Counted from the first letter of the stretch, positions 37,817 to 48,784 are shown. The stretch: 64,000 nucleotides of DNA from Providencia heimbachae ATCC 35613 (GCF_001655055.1 NZ_LXEW01000011.1:1-64000); one strand, 5' to 3'. Program-made: numbers and translations. Notes: generated by a model not told the origin, from the letters alone.

Positions 37817-37943
37817 TATACCCGTCATACTTCAAGTTGTTTGGGTGTTGCATTCGCTCAGCTACCCGAATCTCATAGTTTATCTATGTTCATCGATTCT
37901 CTTTGCTCTGCGCCTACAAGCTACTCGAATTATTTTGGGTATA
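37817..37943. repeat. Palindromic intergenic repeat element, full form (YPAL-like)
   Basis: A 127-bp element with ends TATACCC/GGGTATA, imperfect 20-bp terminal inverted repeats and an inner CATAG/CTATG pair, able to fold as one long hairpin. It resembles, from memory, the enterobacterial palindromic repeats described in Yersinia and relatives. It lies just after arnF and before nlpC and may act as a transcript end or stabiliser. Confidence 0.7.
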
Positions 37944-38006
37944 GTCGTGCGTTTCGTATAAAAAACAAACAATCGAACAGTTAGCAAACTTAACTATTAC
38001 TCATGG

Positions 38007-38408
38007 CTACTCTCTTGTTCGAACCTTTACAGGCCGGCTAATTAACCACACACCTAATAGAATAAATGCAATACCAGCGGCTTTTAACCCTGTTGCAGGC
38101 TCATTAAACCAAGGTAATACCACTGCTAAGATATAAACAAAAACATAACTTAGACTAATTAACGGATAAGCTTTATTCAAGGCAATAAATTTAAGCGCAA
38201 ATAGCCAGCACAACATCGACAAGGCATAACAGACCAAACCAATAAAAATAATACTCAAGCTAATAGTATTTTCAAGCAACCAATCAAGTTGTAGCCAATG
38301 CCATCCCAACGTAAATGAAGGTAGCTCAACAACCCCTATTTTAAGACTCAATTGAGCAACCGTTACTAATATCGCACTGCCGAGTACCCATAAATAGCCT
38401 TTATTCAT
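38007..38408 (-). CDS. arnF: Aminoarabinose-undecaprenyl phosphate flippase subunit ArnF
   Basis: The 133-residue ArnF has four membrane helices and is a small-multidrug-resistance-like protein. With ArnE it is proposed to flip undecaprenyl phosphate-L-Ara4N across the inner membrane. It ends the operon; its start overlaps the arnE stop by four bases. The basic tail ([10 protein letters not shown]) is cytoplasmic. Confidence 0.93.
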   Translation of the reverse strand: MNKGYLWVLGSAILVTVAQLSLKIGVVELPSFTLGWHWLQLDWLLENTISLSIIFIGLVCYALSMLCWLFALKFIALNKAYPLISLSYVFVYILAVVLPWFNEPATGLKAAGIAFILLGVWLISRPVKVRTRE

Positions 38409-38752
38409 ATGCTAATACTCATCAGTAAAATACCAAACATAATGGCGGCTACACCTAGCCAATGGCTAAGCCCAGTTTGTTCATGATAAACAAACTGGCC
38501 AATTAATGTCACTAATACAAAATTAATACTTAGCATAGGGTAAGCAATACTTAACGGCATACTTTCTAATAACTTTAGCCAGAACAACATGCCAAGGCCT
38601 AGCATAAACACAGCCAGCACTAGCCAACGAATGGCTAATGCTGTTTTATTAACTCGGTCACCTTGCCAGCTGACGACAGCTTGCTTTTGCGCAATTTGCC
38701 CAGTACACGTTAACACGCTGACAAGTAACAAAAGTAATAATTGCCCGGTCAT
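38405..38752 (-). CDS. arnE: Aminoarabinose-undecaprenyl phosphate flippase subunit ArnE
   Basis: A 115-residue EamA/SMR-like membrane protein with four helices, partner of ArnF. Typical pieces are [20 protein letters not shown] and [19 protein letters not shown]. It overlaps arnT and arnF by four bases at each end, as expected for tight translational coupling. Confidence 0.93.
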   Translation of the reverse strand: MTGQLLLLLLVSVLTCTGQIAQKQAVVSWQGDRVNKTALAIRWLVLAVFMLGLGMLFWLKLLESMPLSIAYPMLSINFVLVTLIGQFVYHEQTGLSHWLGVAAIMFGILLMSISI

Positions 38753-40407
38753 TGTTTATGATACACCACGATTGCCATACGTGAATTTTTAATCACTTCG
38801 TCCGGTTTTGGTATATCAGGCAAATCCTCATTCCGTCCAAGTAAGAACACAACCGTAACTTGCCCTTCTTTGCGAACTTTATCTAACCAAGCCGCAAAGT
38901 TCTCCGGTTTGACCAACCGGTGTTGACTATCTGGGTATTCAAGCCCATAACTCAATTCACCACGGCTATTATAAAGATATATATTTGAGTTTTGTGTTTC
39001 CCACGCTAGCCCCGCAGCAACCCCGACATTACTCGCCATTAAGTAATCACTATTCATTAACAAATCATGATTTTGATGGATAAAGTTTTGTGGAAGCTTT
39101 GAATCTATCGTGTTATTTGGTAATGCGCTACCAATACACAAACTCACCGCCAGTGAACAAGATGCGGCCCATAACCAATATTTTGCATTTAATACGGTAC
39201 ATAGATAACCAATAATCGCCCAAATAGAGAATGCGACAACCCCGAGAACCATTTTCGACCACTCATCTGGCTCATATAAAGGTTTCTTTATCACCGTACT
39301 GACCACTATCACGGCAATAACCGCAGCAATACCAATCACCACATTGATGATCCCATTCGCTTTCAAGGCATTCATTTTGTTGTTACGAACGCAATCAACG
39401 CCATACTTAGCCATCAATAACGCAAGTGGTGCCATAAATGGCAACATATAGGTTGGTAATTTTCCCCGGGAAATACTAAAGAAGACTACAGGAACAACGA
39501 ACCAACAGAGTAGGAAGAACATATCAGGGCTCGATTTTCGTTCTTTCCAACCCTTTACCAACGCGCCGGGAAGTAGTCCAGCCCAAGGAATTGCGCCAAG
39601 TAAGATAATGGGAATGTAATACCAAAATGGGGCAATATGCTGCGCATCATCAGCAGTAAAACGCTTAATATGCTCTACCCAGAAAAAATAATTCCAATAA
39701 TCAGGTTCTTGTTTAGCAATCGCAAGTGCCCAAGGCAAACTAATTAGCACTGCCGAAATAATGGCTAAGGGACCATATTTCACCATTTCTAAAAATCGTT
39801 TTTGATATAGCGTGACAGGTATCATCACAATAACGGGGATGGCTAAAGCCAAAAAGCCTTTTGTCATAAAGGCCATACCACAAGCTAAACCTAAACAGAG
39901 CCATGCAGCTAACTTCGTTTTAACCTCTCTCGCTTTCATTGCCCATAAGCAACAAAACATACTTGCCGCTATCCAAAGCGATAGCATCGGGTCAAGAACA
40001 CTGTAGGTTCCGACGGCAAAGACTAAAAACATTGAGATATAAATAAAGCTTGCAACATAAGCGACATGGCTGTTGCGCCACATCATTTTTGCCATGCGAT
40101 AGACCAGTAACGCACTGAGAAAAATACAAAATACAGAACCAAAACGAACCGCAAAGTTAGTTTCACCAAATAACATTTGGCTTATATTATTAATCCAATA
40201 ACCTGCGACCGGTTTTTCAAAATAACGGACATCTAACATGTATGGGACAATCCAGTCACCACGTTGAAGCATTTCCCGGCTGATTTCCGCATAGCGAGTT
40301 TCATCTGGCTGCCAAAGTAAACGACTGTTCAACGGCAAGAAATAAGTCAGGATAAAAAAAAGAGCCAGCAGAGAGGCCCCTACTTTGCTCGCTCGGTTAT
40401 TCAACAT
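38749..40407 (-). CDS. arnT: Lipid A aminoarabinose transferase ArnT
   Basis: The inner-membrane GT-C glycosyltransferase that moves L-Ara4N from undecaprenyl phosphate to lipid A phosphates on the periplasmic side, which lowers polymyxin binding. The 552 residues contain the catalytic first periplasmic loop [14 protein letters not shown] (Asp/Glu near residue 37), then [12 protein letters not shown], and about 12-13 helices followed by a soluble C-terminal domain. Arn-based modification is the usual basis of intrinsic polymyxin resistance in Providencia and Proteus. Confidence 0.95.
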   Translation of the reverse strand: MLNNRASKVGASLLALFFILTYFLPLNSRLLWQPDETRYAEISREMLQRGDWIVPYMLDVRYFEKPVAGYWINNISQMLFGETNFAVRFGSVFCIFLSALLVYRMAKMMWRNSHVAYVASFIYISMFLVFAVGTYSVLDPMLSLWIAASMFCCLWAMKAREVKTKLAAWLCLGLACGMAFMTKGFLALAIPVIVMIPVTLYQKRFLEMVKYGPLAIISAVLISLPWALAIAKQEPDYWNYFFWVEHIKRFTADDAQHIAPFWYYIPIILLGAIPWAGLLPGALVKGWKERKSSPDMFFLLCWFVVPVVFFSISRGKLPTYMLPFMAPLALLMAKYGVDCVRNNKMNALKANGIINVVIGIAAVIAVIVVSTVIKKPLYEPDEWSKMVLGVVAFSIWAIIGYLCTVLNAKYWLWAASCSLAVSLCIGSALPNNTIDSKLPQNFIHQNHDLLMNSDYLMASNVGVAAGLAWETQNSNIYLYNSRGELSYGLEYPDSQHRLVKPENFAAWLDKVRKEGQVTVVFLLGRNEDLPDIPKPDEVIKNSRMAIVVYHKQ

Positions 40408-40414
40408 ACGTCTG

Positions 40415-41308
40415 TTATTCCTCTTCTTGACAGCCCAGCCAGCCTTCTCGTCCAGGGAATGGCGCTCTCACCACTTTGCCTTTTGGAAGTGTATTGATGT
40501 CTTCTGGCAACAAATCACTTAATGTACAGAATTGGATTTCTTCTTGTGTAATTCGTTCCAATAATTGTGAAAATTGTTCTGACTTAGACATTCCCTCCAC
40601 TTCGGTGTGGATAGTATAAACTGGAACGCCTTTATCATCTTTAATTGCTTGAAGGATAAAATCATTAAATGCGTCATCATTAATAACTGTACCAACCACT
40701 TCATCATAAGTGGGTAATGTGACCGGAATTTGCACCGTACCAATGGAGCCATCTGCCATGATGGGCCTAAATGGATATTTTCCGCGACAATCACTGTTGT
40801 AGTCAAAATTAAACTGTTGCTTAACTTCAAGAACACGTTCATCGCCACGCCAACCTGCAACCGCCGAACACCTCACTCTCTGACCAATAACTTGCTCTAA
40901 AGCATCGACGCCCAATTGAACTTGTTCGGTCAGTTGATCTTTATTCCATTTCGCGACTTTAGCTTGCCAGCCTTGATGATCCCATGCATGCAGCCCGACT
41001 TCATGGCCTGCATCTAGAGTTTGCTTCATCAAATATCCCAAGTCTTTAGCTATTTTTTTGCCCGGCCATGCCGTGCCTGCTAATAGAATATCTAACCCAT
41101 AAAGTGAAGCGGCATTCGACCTCAGCATTTTCCACAGAAATTTAGGACGCAAAAGGCGCCATAAATGGCGCCCCATATTATCGGGTCCTACACTGAAGAA
41201 AAAGCTGGCTTGAATATCATGCTCTTTGAGCACTTTGAGTAGCTGTGGTACACCTTTTAACGTACCTTGATAGGTATCCACATCAATTCTCAAGCCAACT
41301 TTTTTCAT
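40415..41308 (-). CDS. arnD: Undecaprenyl-phosphate-Ara4FN deformylase ArnD
   Basis: A polysaccharide-deacetylase-fold enzyme that removes the formyl group from undecaprenyl-phosphate-Ara4FN. The 297-residue protein shows the metal-binding start [13 protein letters not shown], the [15 protein letters not shown] motif with two His, and [10 protein letters not shown]. It overlaps arnA by one base and is seven bases from arnT. Confidence 0.94.
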   Translation of the reverse strand: MKKVGLRIDVDTYQGTLKGVPQLLKVLKEHDIQASFFFSVGPDNMGRHLWRLLRPKFLWKMLRSNAASLYGLDILLAGTAWPGKKIAKDLGYLMKQTLDAGHEVGLHAWDHQGWQAKVAKWNKDQLTEQVQLGVDALEQVIGQRVRCSAVAGWRGDERVLEVKQQFNFDYNSDCRGKYPFRPIMADGSIGTVQIPVTLPTYDEVVGTVINDDAFNDFILQAIKDDKGVPVYTIHTEVEGMSKSEQFSQLLERITQEEIQFCTLSDLLPEDINTLPKGKVVRAPFPGREGWLGCQEEE

Positions 41309-43293
41309 TAGTCTTTATCGCTCAGTTCTTCAACAGCACCCTGTAAGAAGAAGTCTAATGTTTCTTCAATGGTATCTTTCATATCGATAGTTGGCACCCA
41401 GTCAAGAAGGCGGCGTGCATTCTCAATACTTGGTTTACGGTGTTCAACATCTTGATAACCTTGACCATAGTAACTGCTGCTTTCAATTTCACGGAAACCG
41501 GCAAACGGAGGAAACTTCGATCTCTCTGGATGATTTTCAAAGCTTTCCAGTAGCATTTCTGCTAATTCACGAATACTGGCTTCGTTAGTTGGATTACCAA
41601 TATTGATGATTTGACCATCACACTTACCGTCTTTGTTCTCAATGATACGGAATAAGGCTTCAATACCATCTTTAATATCGGTAAAGCAGCGTTTTTGTGC
41701 GCCACCATCAACCAATTTAATTGGCGAACCTTCGACTAAGTTCAAAATTAGCTGAGTGATGGCACGTGAACTACCGATACGTGCAGAATTCAGGCTGTCT
41801 AAACGTGGTCCCATCCAGTTAAATGGACGGAATAAGGTAAATTTCAGACCTTCTTTAGCACCATACGCCCAAATAACTCGGTCAAGTAACTGTTTAGAAA
41901 CAGAATAAATCCAACGCTGTTTATTGATTGGACCAACAATTAAGCGTGATTCATCTTCATCAAATTCTTTATCATCACACATACCATAAACTTCAGATGT
42001 CGATGGGAAGATGATACGTTTGTTGTATTTCACACAATAGCGAACAACTTTCAGGTTTTCTTCAAAGTCGAGTTCGAAAACACGTAGTGGATTACGGGTG
42101 TATTCGATTGGTGTCGCGATAGCCACTAATGGCAGGATAACGTCACATTTTTTAATGTGATATTCAATCCACTCAGTATGAATGCTAACGTCACCTTCGA
42201 TGAAATGAAAACGAGGGTTGCCAATAAAGCGTTCAATCGCAGATGAGCCAATATCCATACCATAGATATCATAGTTACCATCTTTGAGTAGGCGCTCAGT
42301 CAAATGGTTACCAATAAAGCCATTAACACCTAGGATTAAAACACGTTTACGACGATTGATTTGTGCCGTTGGTTTTGCTCCAACACGAACATCTGTCACA
42401 ATGCCCATTTCGTTAGCTAGGCGGTTACCTTGCATATACAAGCCTGCTTCGCTTTGACCGCTAACAACTTCAATCGCACCATTTTTACATGCAATTCGTA
42501 GTGGGTCATTCGACAAAACAGTTCCCGCAGGCTTACCTTGATTGTCGTCTAAAACACGCGCTCGCCAAATAATCATTTTACGTGCACCCAAATAAGTGAA
42601 TGCACCTGGGTATGGGTCTGTAACAGCACGGATCAAGCAATCAACATCTTTTGCACTACGGTTCCAGTCAATCAGACCATCTTCAGCATTACGACGACCA
42701 AAATAGCTCGCTTGGCTTTCGTCTTGTGCGACAGACTTATAGCTACCAGCTTCAATTAATGGCAGCGTTTTATTTAGCAATTCTTCGGCCGCTTCACGTA
42801 CTTTAGCGTGCAACGTTAATGCAGTATCTGTCTCGGTAATCGCCACTTTTTCTTGTGCGACAATGTCACCCGCGTCTGCTTTTGCAACCATTTTATGCAG
42901 TGTGACACCCGTTTCACTTTCACCGTTTAATAGTGCCCAGTTGATAGGTGCACGGCCGCGGTATTTTGGCAGTAAAGAGCCGTGCAAGTTAAATGCACCT
43001 TTTGGCGCGATAGCCAACAACTCTTCACTTAACATGTCACGATAATAGAATGAGAAAATCACATCAGGTTTCAACTCACGAATACGTTCAACCCACAATG
43101 GGTGGTTAACGTCTTCTGGCGCATAAACAGGAAGTTCCATATCTGCGCTTACACGTGCTACTGAAGAGTAAAAGTGGTTTTCGTTAGGGGAATCGGTATG
43201 TGTAAATACCGCTTGAATATCAAAACCGGCTTTTTTAAGCGCTTTTAACCCTACACAGCCAATATCATGATAGGCAAAGACAATAGCTTTCAT
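41308..43293 (-). CDS. arnA: Bifunctional UDP-glucuronate decarboxylase/UDP-Ara4N formyltransferase ArnA
   Basis: Two fused enzymes: an N-terminal formyltransferase (residues ~1-304; [20 protein letters not shown] with catalytic His, and [13 protein letters not shown]) and a C-terminal NAD-dependent UDP-glucuronate decarboxylase of the SDR type (~315-661; Rossmann motif [11 protein letters not shown], catalytic [10 protein letters not shown], and [11 protein letters not shown]). At 661 residues it matches the family. It overlaps arnC and arnD by one base each. Confidence 0.97.
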   Translation of the reverse strand: MKAIVFAYHDIGCVGLKALKKAGFDIQAVFTHTDSPNENHFYSSVARVSADMELPVYAPEDVNHPLWVERIRELKPDVIFSFYYRDMLSEELLAIAPKGAFNLHGSLLPKYRGRAPINWALLNGESETGVTLHKMVAKADAGDIVAQEKVAITETDTALTLHAKVREAAEELLNKTLPLIEAGSYKSVAQDESQASYFGRRNAEDGLIDWNRSAKDVDCLIRAVTDPYPGAFTYLGARKMIIWRARVLDDNQGKPAGTVLSNDPLRIACKNGAIEVVSGQSEAGLYMQGNRLANEMGIVTDVRVGAKPTAQINRRKRVLILGVNGFIGNHLTERLLKDGNYDIYGMDIGSSAIERFIGNPRFHFIEGDVSIHTEWIEYHIKKCDVILPLVAIATPIEYTRNPLRVFELDFEENLKVVRYCVKYNKRIIFPSTSEVYGMCDDKEFDEDESRLIVGPINKQRWIYSVSKQLLDRVIWAYGAKEGLKFTLFRPFNWMGPRLDSLNSARIGSSRAITQLILNLVEGSPIKLVDGGAQKRCFTDIKDGIEALFRIIENKDGKCDGQIINIGNPTNEASIRELAEMLLESFENHPERSKFPPFAGFREIESSSYYGQGYQDVEHRKPSIENARRLLDWVPTIDMKDTIEETLDFFLQGAVEELSDKD

Positions 43294-44285
43294 TAGTTTT
43301 CTTCCTGATTTTTGTCGGACTTAAGGTCTGCGCCGACGACTTTTTGAATAAAATAACGAGGTCTCGCGCGCACATCATTGTAGATCCTACCGATGTATTC
43401 GCCTAATAAACCCATGGCAACGAACTGCGCGCCGATAAACATAAAGAGTACCGCAAACAGTGTAAATACGCCGTCCGCAGCCCATTCAGCACCGAGCAGT
43501 AGACGTAAAATAATCAATAATACGGCAAGTAGGAAGCCACCAATTGCAATGATACTTCCCACAACACTTAACAAACGTAATGGTGCTGTCGTTAAACAAG
43601 TTAGTAAGTCATACATTAAATTAATCAGCTTCATAAAGCTGTACTTAGAATCGCCAAACTCACGCTCTGCATGAGCTACATCAATTTCAATCGTTCTACG
43701 AGCAAATGTGTTCGCTAAAATTGGAATAAACGTACTTCTTTCATGGCACTGCAACATGGCTTGAATAATATGGCGGCGATAGGCGCGTAGCATACAGCCA
43801 TAATCCCCCATAGAACGCCCTGTTGCTTTCGTTATCATCGCATTGATCATTTTAGATGCCGTTTTACGGAACCATGAATCTTGGCGATTAGCGCGGCGAG
43901 TACCGACTACATCATAACCTTGCGATGCAGTTTGCACTAAACGAGGGATTTCTTCTGGTGGGTTTTGTAGATCCGCATCAAGGGTGATCACGAGATCTCC
44001 GTCGGCTTGATTAAAACCTGCCATAATCGCTGAGTGCTGCCCATAATTACGATTAAGAATGATCGCAATCACATGATTATCTGGGTTTTCAGCCGCTTCC
44101 GTCAACATTTTGGCTGAACGGTCACTACTTCCATCATCAACTAAAATTAATTCATATTGTTGAGTAAGCTGTTTACATGATTTAATTGTGCGCTCTAATA
44201 ATTGAGGCAAACTTTGCTCTTCATTATAAACAGGGATGACAACTGAGACTTTTTTAATCTCTTCAAATTCGTCTGCTTGTGACAC
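43293..44285 (-). CDS. arnC: Undecaprenyl-phosphate Ara4FN transferase ArnC
   Basis: A GT2 glycosyltransferase that links UDP-Ara4FN to undecaprenyl phosphate at the inner membrane. Seen are [15 protein letters not shown], the DxD-containing [15 protein letters not shown], and two C-terminal membrane helices ([20 protein letters not shown] and following). At 330 residues it is close to E. coli ArnC (322). It overlaps both neighbours by one base. Confidence 0.95.
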   Translation of the reverse strand: MSQADEFEEIKKVSVVIPVYNEEQSLPQLLERTIKSCKQLTQQYELILVDDGSSDRSAKMLTEAAENPDNHVIAIILNRNYGQHSAIMAGFNQADGDLVITLDADLQNPPEEIPRLVQTASQGYDVVGTRRANRQDSWFRKTASKMINAMITKATGRSMGDYGCMLRAYRRHIIQAMLQCHERSTFIPILANTFARRTIEIDVAHAEREFGDSKYSFMKLINLMYDLLTCLTTAPLRLLSVVGSIIAIGGFLLAVLLIILRLLLGAEWAADGVFTLFAVLFMFIGAQFVAMGLLGEYIGRIYNDVRARPRYFIQKVVGADLKSDKNQEEN

Positions 44286-45430
44286 TATTTTGACTCCAAA
44301 AGAACTTCAGTAATCGCATTAACGACCCGTTCAACATCAGCGTCAGTCATATCAGGGAATAAAGGCAACGAGCATAAAGTTGCACTATTCCATGTTGATT
44401 CTGGCAATGAAAGTTCTGGGTATTTTTCACGATAATATTTTTGTGTATGTGCTGCACGAAAGTGTAAACCAGTACCAATATTATGCGCTTTCAATTTTTC
44501 CATGAATGTATCACGGTCAATACCACACACTGATTTATCAACACGAACCATAAACAAGTGGTTCGCATGTAAATGAGGGTAATCAGGGATTGAAAGCATT
44601 TGCAATGGTGAATCTTTCAGTAATTCACGATAACGTGCGGTTAACTCTGCTCTGCGTTGATTTAATTGCTCTACACGGGATAGTTGAACAACGGCAATAG
44701 CCGCATGAATATCGGATAAATTATATTTGAAACCAGGCTCAACAACTTCAGCTTGCGGTTTACGCCCTTGCACTTGTCTATCAAATGCATCAACACTTAA
44801 GCCATGGAATTTCAATGCGCGAACACGCAGGGCAAGCTCATCGTTATCTGTTGCGACTAAGCCACCTTCTGCGCAAGTGACATTCTTGATTGCATGAAAT
44901 GAAAATATTGAAGTGCCTTTCTCGCCAATCCACTCATCTTTATAACGAGTCCCTACCGCATGAGCTGCATCTTCAATTAAAGCCACTCCGGCATCTTGAG
45001 CAATAGCACGTAACGCGTCTAAATCACAAGGGGCTCCTGCATAATGAACAGGAATAATTGCCTTGGTGTTTGCTGTCAATGCTTGCTTAACCGCATCAGG
45101 TTGGATCATCAAAGTGTCACGGTCAACGTCAATCATCACCGGAGTTGCACCAAGTAACTCAATCATATTGAGTGTCGATACCCACGTTTGTGATGGTGTA
45201 ATGACTTCGTCGCCCGGGCCTACGCCCAAAGCCATTAAAACAACATGCATACCCGCAGTCGCTGAGGCTAATGCTATCGCGTGTTTACAACCGTAACGCT
45301 GGCAAAAATCCTCTTCTAATTGATGATTCTGCGGACCGGTTGTTATCCAGCCTGAACGTAGAACGTTTTCTACTGCCTTTACCTCTTCATCACCGATTGC
45401 CGGTTTTGAAAACGGAAGAAAATTGCTCAT
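44285..45430 (-). CDS. arnB: UDP-Ara4O aminotransferase ArnB
   Basis: A PLP-dependent DegT/DnrJ/EryC1 aminotransferase that makes UDP-L-Ara4N from the 4-keto sugar with glutamate. The PLP-binding Lys lies in [15 protein letters not shown] near residue 188; the start [14 protein letters not shown] is typical. At 381 residues it is near the E. coli length. It is the first gene of arnBCADTEF, with the promoter region in the 120 bp before it. Confidence 0.96.
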   Translation of the reverse strand: MSNFLPFSKPAIGDEEVKAVENVLRSGWITTGPQNHQLEEDFCQRYGCKHAIALASATAGMHVVLMALGVGPGDEVITPSQTWVSTLNMIELLGATPVMIDVDRDTLMIQPDAVKQALTANTKAIIPVHYAGAPCDLDALRAIAQDAGVALIEDAAHAVGTRYKDEWIGEKGTSIFSFHAIKNVTCAEGGLVATDNDELALRVRALKFHGLSVDAFDRQVQGRKPQAEVVEPGFKYNLSDIHAAIAVVQLSRVEQLNQRRAELTARYRELLKDSPLQMLSIPDYPHLHANHLFMVRVDKSVCGIDRDTFMEKLKAHNIGTGLHFRAAHTQKYYREKYPELSLPESTWNSATLCSLPLFPDMTDADVERVVNAITEVLLESK

Positions 45431-45472
45431 ATTGTCTATAGCCTAGTTTTCATTGGGAATAGGATATTCTAG

Positions 45473-45490
45473 TTAATGATACTTTAACCG
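45473..45490. promoter_or_regulatory. Possible PhoP-type operator upstream of arnB
   Basis: On the minus strand GGTTAA, five bases, then CATTAA lies 43-60 bp before arnB. The first hexamer is one base from the PhoP half-site GGTTTA, the second matches only partly. The segment is also an inverted repeat (GTTAA/TTAAC). PhoP control of arn is known in relatives, but this site is weak. Confidence 0.3.
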
Positions 45491-45559
45491 AACTTCAACA
45501 CCCGCCATGATTTGCGATGAAAAATCGTCTAAAAGCGTGTGATTAAAACAATTTTTGAG

Positions 45560-46327
45560 TTAATCGTCAAAATTAATAACCTGCCACATCTTATTCGTCG
45601 CATTCTGACTTAATCTGACTTCTGACATAAACATTTCAGATAGATTATTTTCGGTCATTACTTCTTCAGGTTTTCCTGATGCAATTAATTGGCCTTTTTT
45701 AATCATCCATATACGACTGGCGTTTTTATAAGAATGACTAAGATTATGCCCACTCATTATAACTGTTCCTGAGCAATGACAAAAATATTTAATCCATTTA
45801 TCTAACGTGGCTTGCTGAATAATATCTAAATTATTTGTTGGCTCATCAAATAGGATAAATTTTCCGCATAATAAAGGGCTATTCCAGACTTGTAAAAATA
45901 TCGCAACGATCCGTACTCGCTGCCATTCCCCACCAGAAAGTTGATTAACCGACTTATGAAGTAATTGCTCGAGTTGAAAATCTGCACATAATGAATTAAA
46001 TAAGTCAGTAAGATGACTTTTTGATAGCATAAATAATTCTAAATACTGGAACACTTTTAAAATCGGCGTGCTATCTATTTTTTGGGTCAAATATGCGCGC
46101 TGTTGGCCAAGATCATGAGAAGTATAATCTTTAATATTATAGCCATTAACCTGTATTAGCCCTTTAATATTTAAAAAACCACTCAGTGCGGCTAAAAGTG
46201 TACTTTTTCCTGCTCCATTAGCGCCTAATAAGTGTATTTGCTCACCTGCAAATACCTGTTCAGTTATGTTAATAAGCCGATCATCGACGAACAAATTTTT
46301 TATATCAATGATTTTTTTTATATTCAT
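45560..46327 (-). CDS. btuD: Vitamin B12 ABC transporter ATPase BtuD
   Basis: The cytoplasmic ATPase of the BtuCDF cobalamin importer. ABC motifs are LLGANGAGKSTLLA, LSGGEWQRVR and ILFDEPTNNLD, followed by MSGHNLSHS (H-loop). The ATG at 46327 gives 255 residues (E. coli 249); a GTG at 46342 overlapping btuC is the alternative. The C terminus is divergent. E. coli btuE, which separates btuC and btuD, is absent. Assignment over a siderophore ATPase rests on the LSGGEWQRVR motif and on synteny with ihfA and nlpC. Confidence 0.85.
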   Translation of the reverse strand: MNIKKIIDIKNLFVDDRLINITEQVFAGEQIHLLGANGAGKSTLLAALSGFLNIKGLIQVNGYNIKDYTSHDLGQQRAYLTQKIDSTPILKVFQYLELFMLSKSHLTDLFNSLCADFQLEQLLHKSVNQLSGGEWQRVRIVAIFLQVWNSPLLCGKFILFDEPTNNLDIIQQATLDKWIKYFCHCSGTVIMSGHNLSHSYKNASRIWMIKKGQLIASGKPEEVMTENNLSEMFMSEVRLSQNATNKMWQVINFDD

Positions 46328-46332
46328 AAATG

Positions 46333-47334
46333 TTAACGCCACTGCTGATTACGAATGAGTAATACAATAAATATAGGTGCACCTAAAGTAGCCGTTATAA
46401 CGCCTATCGGTACTTCTGCATTTACAATTAATAACCGCGAGAGTAGATCTGCAATTAATAACCCTAGTGCGCCTGCAAATGCGCAACCAATCAATAATCG
46501 GCGATTATCCGTCAAACCGCTTAAACGTAAAATATGGGGGATCACCAGACCAATAAAACTAATTGCACCTGCAATAGCAACACTCAAACCTATCAGCACC
46601 CCACAAATAACGATTAATATTACACGCCATTTTTGTGTTGAAAAACCAAGTTGATACGCTTGCAAAGTACCCAGTGAAAGATAATTTAATGTTCGTCCTT
46701 GGCTAATAGCCCATATTAAAAAAGGCAAACTAACTACAATTAACCCCATTTGACGCCAATCTATACCACTAAAACTGCCCATCATCCAATACAATAACTG
46801 GCGTAAATCTAAGTTACTGCTCATATAAACCATCCATGTCATGCAGGCACCGCTAATAACACCTAATGCAACACCCACTAATAGCAAACTCGAATTATTG
46901 AGATGTTTTTGATGAGCAAAATAGAGTAAAACTGAGGTGAAAATTAACGCACCGATAATCGCACTTAAGCTTAAGACCCAATAATGCATGACACCTGATG
47001 ACAGCAATACAGTGAAAACCACAGCAACACCTGCGCCATTACTTACGCCCAATAAACCAGGTTCTGCCAATGGATTTTCAAATAAAGCCTGCATAATGGC
47101 TCCCGTGACTGCGAGGGCTGCGCCAATCGTTATAACAGCCAAGACTCTAGGAAGCCGGATTTGCCAAACAAAGAGTTCAGCCGTGTCCTCCATCCATTGA
47201 TTAGGCCAATACCAAGTTTCCCCTGCGCTAAGTGACAATATAGCCACAATAAATACGCTAATCGCTAATAGGGTAATCAAACGAATATCTAATTTTTTTT
47301 GTTGATTTCGTAGCTTTTGTAGAGAGAGAGCCAT
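46333..47334 (-). CDS. btuC: Vitamin B12 ABC transporter permease BtuC
   Basis: A FecCD-family permease with about ten membrane helices, 333 residues. Typical pieces are RLPRVLAVITIGAALAVTGAIMQALFENPLAEPGLLGVSNGAG and GAISFIGLVIPHILRL (given here only as family landmarks, the former in residues ~56-98). The start is followed by a basic cytosolic stretch. In E. coli ihfA directly precedes btuC; here a RhoGAP-domain gene on the other strand lies between them. Confidence 0.88.
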   Translation of the reverse strand: MALSLQKLRNQQKKLDIRLITLLAISVFIVAILSLSAGETWYWPNQWMEDTAELFVWQIRLPRVLAVITIGAALAVTGAIMQALFENPLAEPGLLGVSNGAGVAVVFTVLLSSGVMHYWVLSLSAIIGALIFTSVLLYFAHQKHLNNSSLLLVGVALGVISGACMTWMVYMSSNLDLRQLLYWMMGSFSGIDWRQMGLIVVSLPFLIWAISQGRTLNYLSLGTLQAYQLGFSTQKWRVILIVICGVLIGLSVAIAGAISFIGLVIPHILRLSGLTDNRRLLIGCAFAGALGLLIADLLSRLLIVNAEVPIGVITATLGAPIFIVLLIRNQQWR

Positions 47335-47453
47335 GATGTATTTGTCATATTTAATAGTTGGTTAATAAGTCAACGCTTTTTATACAAGTAAAATTATAAT
47401 GATAAACTTAAACTATTTTCTCAATTTTAACGCTCGTCATTAAAGGTTAATAA

Positions 47454-48722
47454 ATGGAAAATACTCTAATTAACACTCAGCAAAAGCGCCACGCCACAAC
47501 ACATAAAATCAATGACACGAAATTAACTGAAAATAAGGCTAATAGTGATTTTATGGCATCAATAAAAAAAATCACACATACACTAGCAAATTTTTTTGCT
47601 TTTCTTTTTAAACAGCAAAGTACCTCTTCAAAAAATAGACCAGAGATTACTCATCGCGAAAATCATAACACCATTCATAATAATCAACCAGTTAATGAAC
47701 CAGCACCTTGTATCGAATCCGCTTTCAATAATAATTTATCCCCCACCCCAATTGCTCTCATTGACTCAGACCCCAATAACAATTTAGATAAATTATCAGT
47801 TTTAAATAATAAGCATCTGTTATTAAAACAAAAAATACAAACCCGCAAAGAAACTAAAGCAAAGAAAAAAATTGCCGAAATCGCTAAAGAAAAAATCGAT
47901 AAAAAAATTGTCAACGACAAAATTGCCAGAGAAATCACGAGAAAAATCGCAACGATAAAACTTGAGAAAGGTAACATGTTACTTATCAATAATGATAAAT
48001 CCCTCTCTGATGCTGATAAAGATAAATATCATCAAATTAGTAAGTTAGGCGTTTCTATTTTAAGGCACGACGCTTATTTAAGCAGCGGTGGTATATTTCG
48101 TGTCGAAGGTTCAAAAAGTGAACTAAACAAGATAATCGAAATGCTTAATACCCCTGGCACTGCCACTCAAATTTTTCAACAGACCCATAAATTCCCGGTA
48201 TCAAGAATAAGTAATGTATATAAAAGGCTAGCGAGTGAGTTGCTAAAAAAAACAAGCAATATAGATTTCCAATCACCCGATGTATCTGATGATTTGCAAG
48301 CATGCGATAATGCAGTAAAAAACAAAGAAAATATTATTCAGCAAATTCAAAGCTATGAGCAATTAAAAGGCAAAGAACCTGCTATTTTAAAAAATTGCGA
48401 TAATAGAATAACCAATGCGCTAATTCAATTAGCGGCTCCACCATTAGCATTAAAACTAATTACTCGCCTCTGTGCCGTAATTGCGATTGATGAAGATTCT
48501 CACCGAATGTCTGTCAAAAATCTAGCGACTATGTTTGCACCGCAGATAGTCAATATGAAGAGTCAAAACAAACTTGATATTCAGGCCAATCATGACTTGA
48601 AAGTCGCATTTCAAGAAGCCCAAAAAGCAAAAGAAATAAATCAACTAGCTGAAAGTTATATTTTAGCGTTAATTTATCAAGAAAGAAGCCAGCTAAACAA
48701 TCCCGCTTATGCAACCTATTAA
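47454..48722 (+). CDS. RhoGAP-domain protein, putative host-directed effector
   Basis: A 422-residue protein with a eukaryote-type RhoGAP domain at residues ~195-410. The arginine finger is in GGIFRVEGSKSEL (Arg216). VYKRLASELLKK near 256-266 sits where RhoGAPs carry a conserved Lys-rich helix, and RMSVKNLATMFAPQIVN (351-367) holds the conserved catalytic-site Asn356. Upstream are a Ser/Asn-rich disordered region, a short amphipathic helix (MASIKKITHTLANFFAFLF, 34-52) and a Lys-rich coiled coil (~115-172). No Sec signal is visible. The gene is alone, divergent from btuC and notably AT-rich. Such a domain normally switches off Rho GTPases, which bacteria lack, so delivery into host cells by a type III or other system is inferred, not shown. 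Confidence 0.82.
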   Translation: MENTLINTQQKRHATTHKINDTKLTENKANSDFMASIKKITHTLANFFAFLFKQQSTSSKNRPEITHRENHNTIHNNQPVNEPAPCIESAFNNNLSPTPIALIDSDPNNNLDKLSVLNNKHLLLKQKIQTRKETKAKKKIAEIAKEKIDKKIVNDKIAREITRKIATIKLEKGNMLLINNDKSLSDADKDKYHQISKLGVSILRHDAYLSSGGIFRVEGSKSELNKIIEMLNTPGTATQIFQQTHKFPVSRISNVYKRLASELLKKTSNIDFQSPDVSDDLQACDNAVKNKENIIQQIQSYEQLKGKEPAILKNCDNRITNALIQLAAPPLALKLITRLCAVIAIDEDSHRMSVKNLATMFAPQIVNMKSQNKLDIQANHDLKVAFQEAQKAKEINQLAESYILALIYQERSQLNNPAYATY

Positions 48723-48731
48723 TATAACAAC

Positions 48732-48756
48732 AAAAGACCGCCTAAGCGGTCTTTTT
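48732..48756. terminator. Bidirectional terminator between the RhoGAP gene and ihfA
   Basis: Stem AAAAGACCGC/GCGGTCTTTT with a short loop lies between the convergent RhoGAP and ihfA genes, with A and T tracts on either side. Confidence 0.85.
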
Positions 48757-48784
48757 CGATACCTATCAAGATCAATAGATACGA

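Noticed and set aside
47335..47453. Cobalamin riboswitch upstream of btuC
   Set aside because: The gap is only 119 bp, and no B12-box or matching structure was seen.
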